NCBI RefSeq assembly: GCF_019703515.2
Contig: NC_059349.1
Span: forward strand, 27,028,744 to 27,092,743
DNA: 64,000 nucleotides
Origin: Myxocyprinus asiaticus
Taxonomy: Eukaryota; Chordata; Actinopteri; Cypriniformes; Catostomidae
Direction: 5' to 3'
Shown here: in pieces, positions 39,101 through 49,705 of the stretch
Position numbering within the stretch: the stretch's first letter is position 1
Layout of the letters: every line of letters starts with the position of its first letter
Translations under genes and position numbers: made by a program
Notes under the pieces: generated by a model
The model's database searches: none
The model's input: the letters and a program-made list of their open reading frames with translations, nothing else
What the model was told of the DNA's origin: nothing

Positions 39101-40365
39101 CATATGAGATGTTTGTATGGGTGTCCGCAGTCCTTCAGTGATGTGCAGTGTGAAGTCTTCTGCTTTAGCCCCCCACAGACCTTGAAATTGAAGTATCCAC
39201 CCAAGCCAATAGACGACCCAGCAGGAAAAGGGAGAGTGCAGGATCATTTGTTGATCAGCTCATTAAATTGTCATTAAAAAGCCATTGCTTTGCTATGCTC
39301 CACACTCTTCCTGTCCTATTGAGTTTAGCCCCACTTGACGACTAGTTACGTCAAAGCCAACTTTGAAAGCATGCCATGTTATTGAGATGGTCTGTTTGGG
39401 GGATAGTGTTATTCTCTATGATAATCAAGCTCTTCAGTGCGACTACTGAATAGAGCTTTGGTTGTGGAAACTCAGTGCTTCCCGTGTAAACAAAGACATG
39501 CACAACACAAGCCCAGTGTCATCATATTTACTTTGAACCTTTGATAGTTAACAAAGAAGTGCCTGCTGTTGTTTCCTGTGTGTGATCCACACGTAACAGC
39601 CCCACTGTGTGGAAATGTACATCACTGTGGCTGTAATAGTGTATCATTAATATCAGTATAGAGTACTCATTTTGACCATATATCAAAGTAAACATTATTT
39701 AAAAAACACCTAAAGTATTTAATTATAAGCTTTATTATGGGCTGACTGTGATTGTGTCCAATAGCACTATATAGGAGGCATATTCATTTTGACCCATGGA
39801 AGTAAACATTACTACTATTTCAAAACACCTTAGATAAAGAATAAGCTTTATCATGGGTTGATTGTATAATTTATAGATTTAAATTGCATGCTGGGCGACT
39901 GTTGGCCATTGCTTCTAACATTTCATACCATGGGAATTTCTCTCTCAACTTATGGCAGGAAAGAGACATTCAGGAAATGTAATTTCCTGTTAAGGAAATG
40001 CACATTACTGAAAAGGGGGATAACAGTACAAGTTTCATGACCCCCAGAAGTAAACCCTGGCATCCTGAAGCTGGCTGACTGCTTTTTATGGATGTGCTAC
40101 TCTGTACTTCTTTGTCTTATTGTAAAAAGTCTTTAAAGGCCATAATAGCTCACACTGGTGTCAGCTGTGAGAACCCGCTGTGTACTGTAACAGGCTGGGC
40201 AAACAGGGCCAGTCCATTGTGAACAGTGTCTCCATACAGAATATCAAGGGCATGGATTGAAGACTCTCCTTGTAAATCTCCCCACTGGACATTTTTTCAG
40301 GTGCCACCTCTCTAATGCCCATGTGTAAATCACAGCTCCAGCAATGAAACCAAGCTGAAAAACAT

Positions 40366-40510
40366 AAAAGTTATAGTTCACCCAAAAATGAAAGTCATCC
40401 TTTACTCACCCATATGTTGTTCAAAACCAAAATTAATTACTTCTGTGGAACACAAAATGAGATGTTAGGCAGAATGTTAGTCTCAGTCACCATTCACTTT
40501 AATTTATGTG
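40366..40510. mobile_element. Fragment of the AGTTCACCC TTAA-MITE family
   Basis: ATAGTTCACCCAAAAATGAAA is followed by CTTTACTCACCC and CTCAGTCACCATTCACTTT, the family order. The second end is not found, so this is a one-ended remnant. It shares a GGCAGAATGTTAG segment with the copy at 58284. Confidence 0.6.
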
Positions 40511-41251
40511 GAAGTGTGTAATTCCTACACCATTAGAGACACCAAACAAAAATGCAAAAATAAAACTCCGTCTGACATTGTTTGAACAAACATATAGCCC
40601 CGCCCTGAATTCATGTCATTATTTGAGCCAGTGTTGCTGTGTTGGGCTGGACAGGCTGCTAAAACAAAGAGAACAATTTTTTGATAGCTAAAGTGTTTGC
40701 ACTTATTTGGGGAAATCAACCTATGGATGGTTTACTTGTACTGTAGTTGTCTCTGAACATTAAGCTGGGAGAAAGGATTTAAACATTAAAAAAATGACAC
40801 ACATCAGCTTTAACCAGAGACGACTGAACTGTTCAAATGTTTTCAGGAAATGCAGAAATATAACGCATCTATGAGGCTGTGCGGTAATGAATGCATCTTT
40901 TATGTCTGTAAATGCTGTTGTGAGTGGCTGTGGAGTTGTATTGGGAATCCTGGATACTCGTTCTCTGCTGTTGCTCTGCTAAAACACATAGAAGACAGCT
41001 TTAATGAGGCCTGCTGTGAGAGGAAGAAGAACAAAAGGGCACAAAGGAGTGAAAAATAAAAGGCAAGAGATAATAAATGAAAGAGAGAATACTGCTTTGG
41101 CTGGGGAGTTGAGACCATTCATTTTTTATGCATATCAATAATCAGCTCATTCCTTTATATTCCTGTATTAGAATAAATATGCCTCCAGTCTCATGGTGAC
41201 TCATCTGTTGACTTAATTATCATTAGAGAGAGAGAGCAATAGAGAGATGCG

Positions 41252-42345
41252 CAGGAGTAGTTCACCCAAAAATAATCATTATATACTCACCGTCATTTTG
41301 CTCTAAACCTAAATGATATTTTTTTTCCATGGAAAACAAAAGGAGAATTTTTTTAAGAATCATTAGCACACCTCTTTTCCATATAAGAACAATTCATATG
41401 ACGATACACAAAATACCGCCTATTAATCTTCTTTCTCTCACAACCAATTAAATGAAAGATATACAAGTGAGGTGGGAACATGAGAATGGAGGTTGGACAG
41501 ATCAGATTCAGTGTGACAGACTTTACCTTTTGCCTAGAGAGGATGCTGCGAGTGTTTCTACAGACGCAGTTGGGTGTAGACACACACCTATAGATACGCA
41601 TGCAGGTCGTCTCTCAAGGCAAGTCACGAACTTCTATGCACACGCTACAGAACACATACTATTGTGCAGAGCTTTGATACATAAAGTGAATTGTTTGATC
41701 CTAAGGCTTCATCCACAAATGGAAGGCCAGATGTGCAACAAACACAAATCACCCGGACACTAAATCAAGGCAAACCACCGGAGAACCACAATCAGTTTGG
41801 GACGCTGTGGAAAGAAGACTGATCATGGTCTCACTGTCTCCAAAAATCTGAAGAAGAAAAAAAAGAAGAAAACAAATGCATAAAATAGTCCATACAACTA
41901 TATAAGTGCTACATTCCAAGTCTTTAGAAACCATAAATTAGCTTTGTGTGAAGTCATTGTTAAATCTTGATTTAATGTTCCCCTTTTCAAAACACAAAAA
42001 CCAGTGGCGTTTGCTGTCAGTGTCAATCTGAATGCTTATGAAATTTCAGAACTTGGTGTTTGGAAGATTATCAGTGAATAATAACTACAATTTTGGTCTG
42101 TTACTCGCACAAAACCATTGTATAGTTTCAGAAGACTTGGAAAAAAGCACACAGATGTATGGACGGGTTTAATTGTGTTTATTGTGCTTATTGGAGACTG
42201 ACAGTCATGGTCACTATGAACTGTCCTTGAATGGCTCTTTTGTGTTCCATGAAAAAAACAACTGCGTATGGGTTTGGAATGAAATGAGGATGAGTAAATA
42301 ATGGGAGAATTTTCCTTTTGGGTTAACTTTTCCTTTAAAGCACTT
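41252..42345. mobile_element. AGTTCACCC MITE, two halves separated by about 800 bp
   Basis: The left half, GTAGTTCACCCAAAAATAA, runs to about 41395. The complementary right half, with GTTTGGAATGAAATGAGGATG and GGGTTAACTTTTCCTTTAA, occupies about 42190-42340. Intact copies in this window are 290-490 bp, so the middle may hold a later insertion or the halves may be independent fragments. No terminal repeats of a second element could be defined. Confidence 0.45.
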
Positions 42346-43805
42346 AATGGAAAACATTAGTCTCGCATTGTCAGACTTTTGACTTATCTGCGAGAAGTCA
42401 GGTCCACTTTGCAGGTCATTCTGGCAATCCAGGAAGGGGCTGTCTGACCGTTTTTCTTGTAGGTGTATCTGAATTTGGATATAACTTAAAGGGAAGCATA
42501 CAGAAGTGCTCAAGGATATCTCATTTATTTTCTACTGAGTATGTCAAATGAAACTGAATAGGCTACTATATTTAAAAGAATGTCATGCCATGAACCTTGC
42601 TGACTTTTGCAAATCCAATGACTGGTTCTTACTAAAAGTGCTTATTGTATCAACCCAGTACATTGAAAGCATGACCAAGTAGACTGACTGGAACTGGCAA
42701 TATTTATAAGTCTAAATGTTTGTGTAAAAGATAAAAAGTTGACATTTTTATTACAGGTTTAAGTTCACAAAAGCTTTACTAGTACAGTATGCATATAAAC
42801 AGAAAGACTGCTTATGTGAAAGTTACTGTGGGATACTGCAGAACTGCAATACTAGACTAAAACATCATTGGCAGCAGAAGAATATTTAATTCGTTTAGCC
42901 TAATTAGATTAAGTATCGAACCTGGTGCAAGTACAAGCAAAACTGTTCAAGTGTGGCATTTGTATATTTAGAGAGCTTTCTGGGGAGTAAAGTGACTATT
43001 TGGGAAAGAGAGGCTGAGAAAGGTTTGTTGTCAAAGAATGCAAATAGAGTGTGTTCTTTCATCACAAGCTCTTTAACTGCCAACACTAAAGTGGGCCTCT
43101 TTGAAGATGGCTTAAGGACTATTTTTGATAACACAGGAGACCAAAGATGCCGGAGGCTTAGGTATTTTAAAACCACATGCCAGGTTTCAGCATTAGGTGA
43201 GGTATTACAGCACTTCATTTTATTTTTCAATTGCTTTTTGGTTGAAAGACACGATTTGTGGTTCACTGCTGGCATGTAGACTTCTTTTTTCTGGGCTTTG
43301 TACTTTTCAACATTTCTTGTTTTGTGGCTTAGATGTGCAAAAGAGAGGTTAAAAGGGTGAAGTGCTCACAGATAAATGAAGAGAGATGTTTAACAAATGA
43401 TCCAAGACAAGTAAATTGAAGACATGCCTCTCTGGTGCTGTCAAGACAGTGTGTATATTCTCCTTTTTATTTTATTTTTTTGTGACACTTAGTGATAGGG
43501 CATTTCTTACAATCATCTAGAATTGATTGTACCCCCTTTTTTGTACCCCTGACTCCTATTTTGTTTTTGTACCTATTTTGTTCTTTGAAAAAGAGCCAAA
43601 TTTGTGTGTTTTGAGTCTACTTTGATGTACTGAGGCCGGAAGTTTTGTGTTTTTATTTTATAGCTTAACAAAAAAGAACTAAGCCTATCTTCACTCAGAG
43701 GGTGCAAAAACACAGCCCAGGGTCTCATGGACTATCTGTATTTCGATGGATCTAAATAAGTGCCATATCTCTCTCCCCACCCCCTTTTTGCCTTTTTACT
43801 CACAG

Positions 43806-44311
43806 GTGGCATTCACACTGGACTCTCAAACATCTGATTCTGGCTGGCAAGAGAGAAAAAAGCAACTTGGAACATCTGCGGAACACATCAACGGAAAGCT
43901 GTCACCAGGTGGGCTATATGTTGTGGCATTGGGGAGGGGGCCAGAGGACTTCTTCATGCCCACAGGCCTCTCCTGTCTACAGGGGAGATGATCTGGAGCA
44001 CTGCACACAGGCCTATCATTAGGCCATTGGGGCCCATGCTTAGGAATGGATAACTTTGCCACTGAATGTTGCAGTGCAACTTCCCTTTAACTATGGATAA
44101 CCAGTGAAGGATTGGTATGAAAATCCTTTTTTTCCTTGAAAAAAGCACAAGAAGAAATTTTTGGAATAACTACTAAGTACCTTTTATTTGCTTTTTAAGA
44201 TTGATTTTCTTTGTAATTTTTACATAAATGTGTCTTTATAGCATTGATTGTTTTTAAGTGACAAAAGTTATCACATAAACAGACTTTCAAATTTATGAAT
44301 AAACAAAGACC
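43806..44311 (+). other. Probable 5' UTR part of the large exon
   Basis: A long pyrimidine-rich run ending TTTTTACTCACAG at 43805 is a strong splice-acceptor match. From there no frame stays open into the 44312 frame; an in-frame TAA sits at 44300-44302. Several upstream ATGs are present, for example at 43957, so uORFs are possible. Weaker acceptors (TTTATAG at about 44240, AAACAG at about 44281) are alternatives. Confidence 0.45.
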
Positions 44312-46435
44312 ATGGCAGCAACCTATCGCATTGTGGTCAGCAGTATAAACTGTTACAACAGTGTAGTAATTGACCGTCGTGTCCAGCACACTGTACACTA
44401 CTGTAATGGTCCCTGTGGTGCTCTAAAACATGGAATTAACTGCACAGTGGCTCACCGGAGCACTTGTGCTGAGCTTCTTGATGCCCACATGTCCAGACCT
44501 TGCTCTGACCGGCCCATCATCGTTCGTGAGTCAAAAACTATGGAGAATGGGAACTCCGGGCCTGGTTCCTTCTGTGATGACTACCACCAGGTCATCCCCA
44601 GAGCCAAGAAAGGATTAACCATACAAAGCTCAGCCAGCCTCAAGGATATTACAGGTGAGGCCATTAACCTGGCCAGTGGGAAAATCAAGGAGTTTTCATT
44701 TGAGAAGATCAAGTACTCCTCCAGCCATGTGACTTTCAGAAAGGGTCGTAAGGTTAGGCCAGATTCCTTCAGCAGAAGGTCTACTGATCTAGACATCATC
44801 TACGGCCAATTCACAGGCAATGATGAGAATTGTCCTCCATTCGGGCTATTTCAGAAGTCTGTACTAGAAGAGAATAAGCTGAGTCGCAGTGCGTCTTTGG
44901 AGCAGAACTTAAACAACGTGGCCACGCTCTACTTAAACAGCCTCACTGAGGAGAACCTAATATCCCGCATACTTGAGAAAACCAAGACAGACAGCAGTGC
45001 CTCAGGAGAAGACATTAAAGCCTGTCTGGACATTCTCCTCAAGTGCTCAGAGGATCTGAAGAAGTGCACGGACATTATCAAACAATGTATCAAACGAAAG
45101 TCTATGGGTGGAAGCAGCGATGACTCAAGTAACCCTGAAGCCATTTATAAAAATGTGATGGCACGTCTGTCCAATTATCTGAAGAGGCTTCCTCTTGAGT
45201 TGGAACAGGGGCAAACTGGGAGGCAAGAACACAGTGAGCTTGCTGAACTAGTCAGCAGCATACATGGGTTGCAACAAATCCCCTTTTCCCCCATCTTTGG
45301 CAATGAGCAGCCTCCACGTTACGAGGACGTTGTTCACTTCCCTCCGCCCTCAAAGCCTCGGGTGAAATCGTCCCAGACGGAACCTCAAGAAGACTCTAGG
45401 GATCTTGCCAGCAATGTGAACCCCATGCAGAGCCTCCCTGGTTTGACAGCACGCACATCTCCATCAACTAATGATTTTCAGAATGGCAGCTTGCCTTCAG
45501 CCTCCAGTAGCAGCTCAACACCTTTTATCTGCCACCACACAGTCTCAAACAGCCGACTGGACACTTTCTGTTCCACAAATTCGCTCTTGTCTAACAGTAG
45601 TGAAAGCCTTTGTAAAGATGCCATGGAGGCTTTGTATATCGAGGAGGAGGAAGCAGATGTGGGAAGGATGCTGGACAGGACAGTGAAAGGGGATGGGAAA
45701 TACAGCTGTAGTCTATCAGAGTCCAGACAGTACTCCAAAAGACCCACTGGCTACTCTGAGCCTGGTGTTAGTGTTTCAGATAAACACCCTGAGCTTAGCA
45801 GAAATGGTAATGCATTTAAGCCTAAAAATGACTCGCTTGTCAACCAGATATATTTGCCAAAAAGCACAGATTCCAGACTATTCTCAAAGTCAACCTCGCA
45901 CACTACTAAAGGAGGGACTGATGACATTGATAAACTGCTAATGGACCTTGAGTGTCTTTCCCAGAACATGCAAAAGGAGCCTCCACTGCCCCCTAAACTT
46001 AAGAACTGTGCCCAGCAGACAAGCTCCCCACAGCACCAGCATTTGATTGGTAACTCTAAAGATCTACCTATAGCAAGTTCTTCTGGCCACTCAGTGGACA
46101 AGCACTCTGAGCCAGAAGTTGAGGCCAGTAACGAGGATGATGGAGCACTGCTACTCAGGATTCTTGAGAGCATTGAGAGCTTTGCTCAAGAGCTGGTGGA
46201 GAGTGGAGCTGGGAGAGGCACTCAGTCTAAGGAGCGAGAGGTGATGCGTCTTCTCCAGGATACACTGGCCAGCACCAAAGCAGAGGTTACTCCAGACCCA
46301 GTGCCAGTACCTTCATCCGAGAATGCACAAGCACCAACTCCCTCAAGAGCATCTGCAGCCATACCTACCCCTGCTTCTACTGTGAGGGACACAGGCTCAA
46401 CACTTCTCATCCAACAGACACCCGAAATCATCAGG
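44312..46435 (+). CDS. Large N-terminal coding exon of an unidentified Ser-rich scaffold-like protein
   Basis: An open frame of 708 codons starts at ACCATGG, a strong context, and ends AGG|GTGAGT at 46435 in phase 0; the ten codons beyond are intronic read-through. The frame is far longer than any other here, and its codon use and GC content differ from the flanks. I do not recognise the protein. It has a Cys-containing N-terminus (about 1-65), a basic stretch with SSHVTFRKGRKVRPDSFSRR (about 135-155) and a RSAS site (192-195, 14-3-3/PKA-like). A predicted helical segment with paired Cys covers about 195-270 (LNSLTEENLISRILEK, KACLDILLKCSEDLKKC). PPRY (334-337) is a WW-type motif. After a long Ser-rich linker, DDIDKLLMDLE (537-547) looks like a paxillin LD-type helix, and PPLPPK (557-562) looks like an SH3 ligand. 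A further helix, ILESIESFAQELVE, starts at about 617. There is no transmembrane segment or enzyme motif. A cytoskeletal or signalling scaffold is inference. Downstream exons are outside the window. Confidence 0.88.
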
Positions 46436-46441
46436 GTGAGT
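46436..46441 (+). promoter_or_regulatory. Splice donor of the large exon
   Basis: GTGAGT preceded by CAGG matches the 5' splice-site consensus and explains why the open frame ends within 30 nt. Confidence 0.75.
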
Positions 46442-46731
46442 TCAGCTAAACCAGGTCTATGTATATAGATAGTCTTTGAAATCCTGCCACATTAAAATTA
46501 AAATTTCTTTCTGCATGATATGGCCCAGGTGTGCATTAGTAAAATGGAAAATCCATTTGACTATTTGCTGAAGCAAACATTTTAGCCTCCATAGATGGTA
46601 AACCATACATAAATTCCCTTTTTGGAATATAGTCCTATATGCATGAACTGGGGCAAGGGTTACTCTAGGAGAAATGAAATAAGTTATCAGTATAAGCAGT
46701 AATGGGACTACCTGTTACATACAGTACTGTG

Positions 46732-47230
46732 CAATAGTTTTAGGCACTTAAGATGTTTCACAAAAACATTTGTCTCAAGATGATTATTTATATCTTCAGC
46801 TTTAGTGCATCAATAGGAAAAATATATTTTAGACTCCCAAACATTACTTTTGCAAATAGAAAAGATTAGAATAGAAGAACAGGGTGCTCTGCATGAGATG
46901 GCATTGCCCCCACAGTGCCCCCCACTGAAGATCGAGTCAGTCTGGGATTACATGAAGAGACAGAAGCAATTGAGACAGCCTAAATAGATAGAAGAACTGT
47001 GGTGAATTCTCCAAGAAGCTTGGAACATCCTTTCTGCCAACAACCAAGAAAAACTGTGTCCAAGTGTACCTATTCGGTGGTCACACCGAATATTGATTTA
47101 GCCTTTTTTATCTTTACTGGACTTTGTATGATGTTAATTGATAAATGAAAACTATTTATGGCATTATTTTTGAAGACATCCTCACAATGCAACATTTTTC
47201 ACAAGTGCCTAAAACTTTTGCACAGTACTG
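46732..47230 (+). mobile_element. Deleted Tc1 element (CAGTACTGTGCAA family) in the intron
   Basis: TA-flanked inverted ends CAGTACTGTGCAATAGTTTT and AAAACTTTTGCACAGTACTG enclose 499 bp. The ends are followed inward by TTAGGCACTT / AAGTGCCTAA. The interior keeps only the 3' end of a Tc1 transposase: IESVWDYMKRQKQLRQPK around 46931, followed by stops. The DNA-binding domain and the first two catalytic Asp motifs are gone. It lies 297 bp past the splice donor. Confidence 0.85.
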
Positions 47231-47232
47231 TA

Positions 47233-48207
47233 TTTTAAACTAATTTATTTACTTATAGAACTTTTATCCATACTAAATGACACATTCCTTTCTCAAATGT
47301 ATTATATGTAATAGCATTAACGTCTTACCCCTGACAGTGTTATCAGGTTGCAGAGAGACACTTTGCAGTTAACTGTGAGGCCAGTGTCATGTGTCTTCTG
47401 AAACTGGCTTTCAACTTTAGCCCATTTTTTGCACATCCATCATGGTGGGGAGAAGAAAGCATAGTTTGTCATACTCTAGTTCAGGAGTCTCGGGTGAGAT
47501 TATGGCAGGGGTCTTATTTGTGTAAATATGAATGACTTGAAGTGATAGTTCATCCAAAAATAAAAATTCTGTCATCATGAGAAAACCCTCATCTTGTTCC
47601 AAACTTATAACTGTTATTCCATGGACTTAATTCACATTGTATATGGCCTGATCCCAGTGTCAGTACCGCATCTGTTTCAAATGAGCCCCAGTCCAGGCTG
47701 ATCAATGAATCAAAATAAAATCAAAACCACAATATGATGTTGTGCAATTATCAAAACCGCAAGGGCTGCAATTTAATTAAATAAATAAATAGCCTGCATG
47801 CACTGCTTTCTGCGTTAACTGTATTTGTGCAGCGCTGTTCTCTGTAGTTTATTACACATACTCATAGTTATATTTACAGCGCTCTAGATTCACTTGTTGC
47901 ACATTTGCCTAGTTCCAAATATGCTTGGCCACTAAAGGTACTATCCAAATCTAAAGTAACCTCATAACACTGGGTTTTTGTGGACAAAAGAGTGGATGAG
48001 TGCATTTATTTGCATTACAAGGCCACTGCCAATCCAACCACAAACAGAAATGTCTTCGTTCAGTGTTCCGCCAAAATATAGGCTTGCGCCAAAATAAAGG
48101 CTTATGTGTTTAACCAAACCGCATAGCAATGCATGTTAATAAATGATTACATAAATATGGTACTGGTTTATAACAACAATAACAACAACAGTAATTATAA
48201 TAATAAT
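47233..48207. other. Intron-like non-coding stretch
   Basis: A one-ended AGTTCATCCAAAAATAAAAA fragment at about 47540-47610 belongs to the TTAA-MITE family. The rest is unassigned AT-rich DNA ending in an (AAT)n-like run. Confidence 0.45.
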
Positions 48208-49697
48208 TAGGGATGCACCGATACCACTTTTTCTCTTCGGATCCGATTCCGATATCGGAAATCTCAGTATCGGCCGATACCAATCCCGATCCGATACCAG
48301 TGTTGTTGTTTTTTTGCATAATCAGTTTAGAATATCTTTACATTATTGTGTGGAACTAATTGGTGTACTCTTTAATATGTAAAGAAACACAAACCTCTAA
48401 CTACACATTATTTCAATATAAATGTATAGCTTATTAAGAAACACTTTATTATTAACTAGTATACTGGATAATGTAGTAGCAAAATTAACAGTAATTCCAG
48501 TATAAGTCATCAGTAGAAAAGAAGCCGTTTCTTTTTTTTTTTTTTTTTGCAAAATTCTTTCAACTTGTATCTGGACTTTGAAGGTTCAGATCTCTTTTTT
48601 GTTCAATTTAGTTGTAAGATATCAGCTCACTTTTCATTCACACAGTTATTTTTTGGAACCCATTCAACTTAAATATAATTATAATTTGTAAACAAATGAT
48701 AATAATAATAATATATTATAATAGTAATATATAGTAATATATCTCAATTGTGCACCTTTTGTCACAGATCCAACAGTTTCTCTCTCTCATTCTCCCTCAC
48801 TGCTGTCACAGTGCTCACTCTCCCCTGAGTTCTGATTACACGCACCTGCATATCATTAGTGGCTAATCAAGGACTGCATATATACCCCGCTTTCACACAC
48901 ACTCTTCTCTCATCGATAGTATCTCTGAGACTCCAGACCTTTCTATTATGTCAAACATACCTGTGTCTTCATAATTGCATGCAAGTATCATAAGACTATT
49001 GTGAGTTATCTGTTGTGTCTATACCCTGTCTGGATATTACTCACCTACTGTTTGCCACTCTGCTCAACTGGATTTACTCACAATGTTTTACATCACTGTT
49101 TCAATCATCTGTTCAATAAACCCTGCTACTGAGTTCATATCTCTGCCTCCATGACACCTTTAACTTTTAAACCCTCATGCTTTTATTTTGACATTTCTGA
49201 ACTTTCCAGGCAGTCCTGTATGTGTCTGTTTGGAGGAAAGTTCACAGTAGTTTAATTAGCTTCTTATTCAAATTATGGTCAAATGCACCTCCGGTGCCGT
49301 TCTAAATGCATATAAGTGAACCAAACTGTTGAGCATCTACATCTTAGATGTTGTTCGTGAGTAGCACTCAAATATTGCGCACCACGTGAAGGCTAAAAAT
49401 AGGCGCGCGTGTGTCAACAGAGCAGTGCCATTCAATAACAATATATTTACTTTAGCCTTTTGTGATTCACAGAGCACGTCTTCAAGTGGCTTTGAATAAA
49501 GTGCACAAGTCATATGAACTACTTTAATTGTGTTTTAATGGTTCTTTTATGTCATTTTTTTTTAGCTTGACAGTAACGAACATAACTAACACACAGTATC
49601 GGATTTGGATCGGGCTCGTCGGACCCATACCCGATCCATTTAAAAACATCAGTATCGGAGCCGATACCAATCCAGGTATCGAATCGGTGCATCCCTA
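48208..49697. mobile_element. Non-autonomous hAT element with nested solo LTR
   Basis: Ends TAGGGATGCACCGATACC and GAATCGGTGCATCCCTA are inverted, and ATAATAAT flanks both sides (48200-48207 and 49698-49705). That 8-mer lies in an (AAT)n-rich target, so part of the match could be chance. Both ends carry clusters of CGATACC and TATCGG motifs, likely transposase-binding subterminal repeats. There is no transposase ORF. A 397-bp solo LTR sits inside. Confidence 0.82.
48760..49156 (+). mobile_element. Solo LTR of a gypsy-like retrotransposon
   Basis: Starts TGTCACAGATCC, ends CTGCCTCCATGACA (TG...CA) and is flanked by the exact 5-mer CCTTT (48755-48759 and 49157-49161). Inside are a TATA-like GCATATATACCCCGC near 48868 and AATAAA near 49115, with about 240 bp between them, the usual promoter and polyadenylation order. 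No internal retroelement sequence remains, so it formed by LTR-LTR recombination (inference). Confidence 0.82.
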
Positions 49698-49705
49698 ATA
49701 ATAAT

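Larger units (their letters stand above)
36181..43805. other. Long non-coding stretch upstream of the coding exon
   Basis: Contains MITE fragments at 40366-40510 and at 41252/42345, a short (GA)n at 41226, and a possible old repeat around 36410-37110 whose ends share CCATGTAAAC-type sequence. The CCTAAACCTAACTC stretch near 37195 is telomere-like only in a loose sense. No exon is recognised. If the acceptor at 43805 is real, this is intron or promoter-side sequence. Confidence 0.4.

Noticed and set aside
43746..43991. 81-codon ORF crossing the acceptor at 43805
   Set aside because: It is not in the 44312 frame and stops at 43991; treated as UTR/intron read-through.
46436..46468. Last ten codons of the long open frame after residue 708
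   Set aside because: They start at GTGAGT and are best read as intron.
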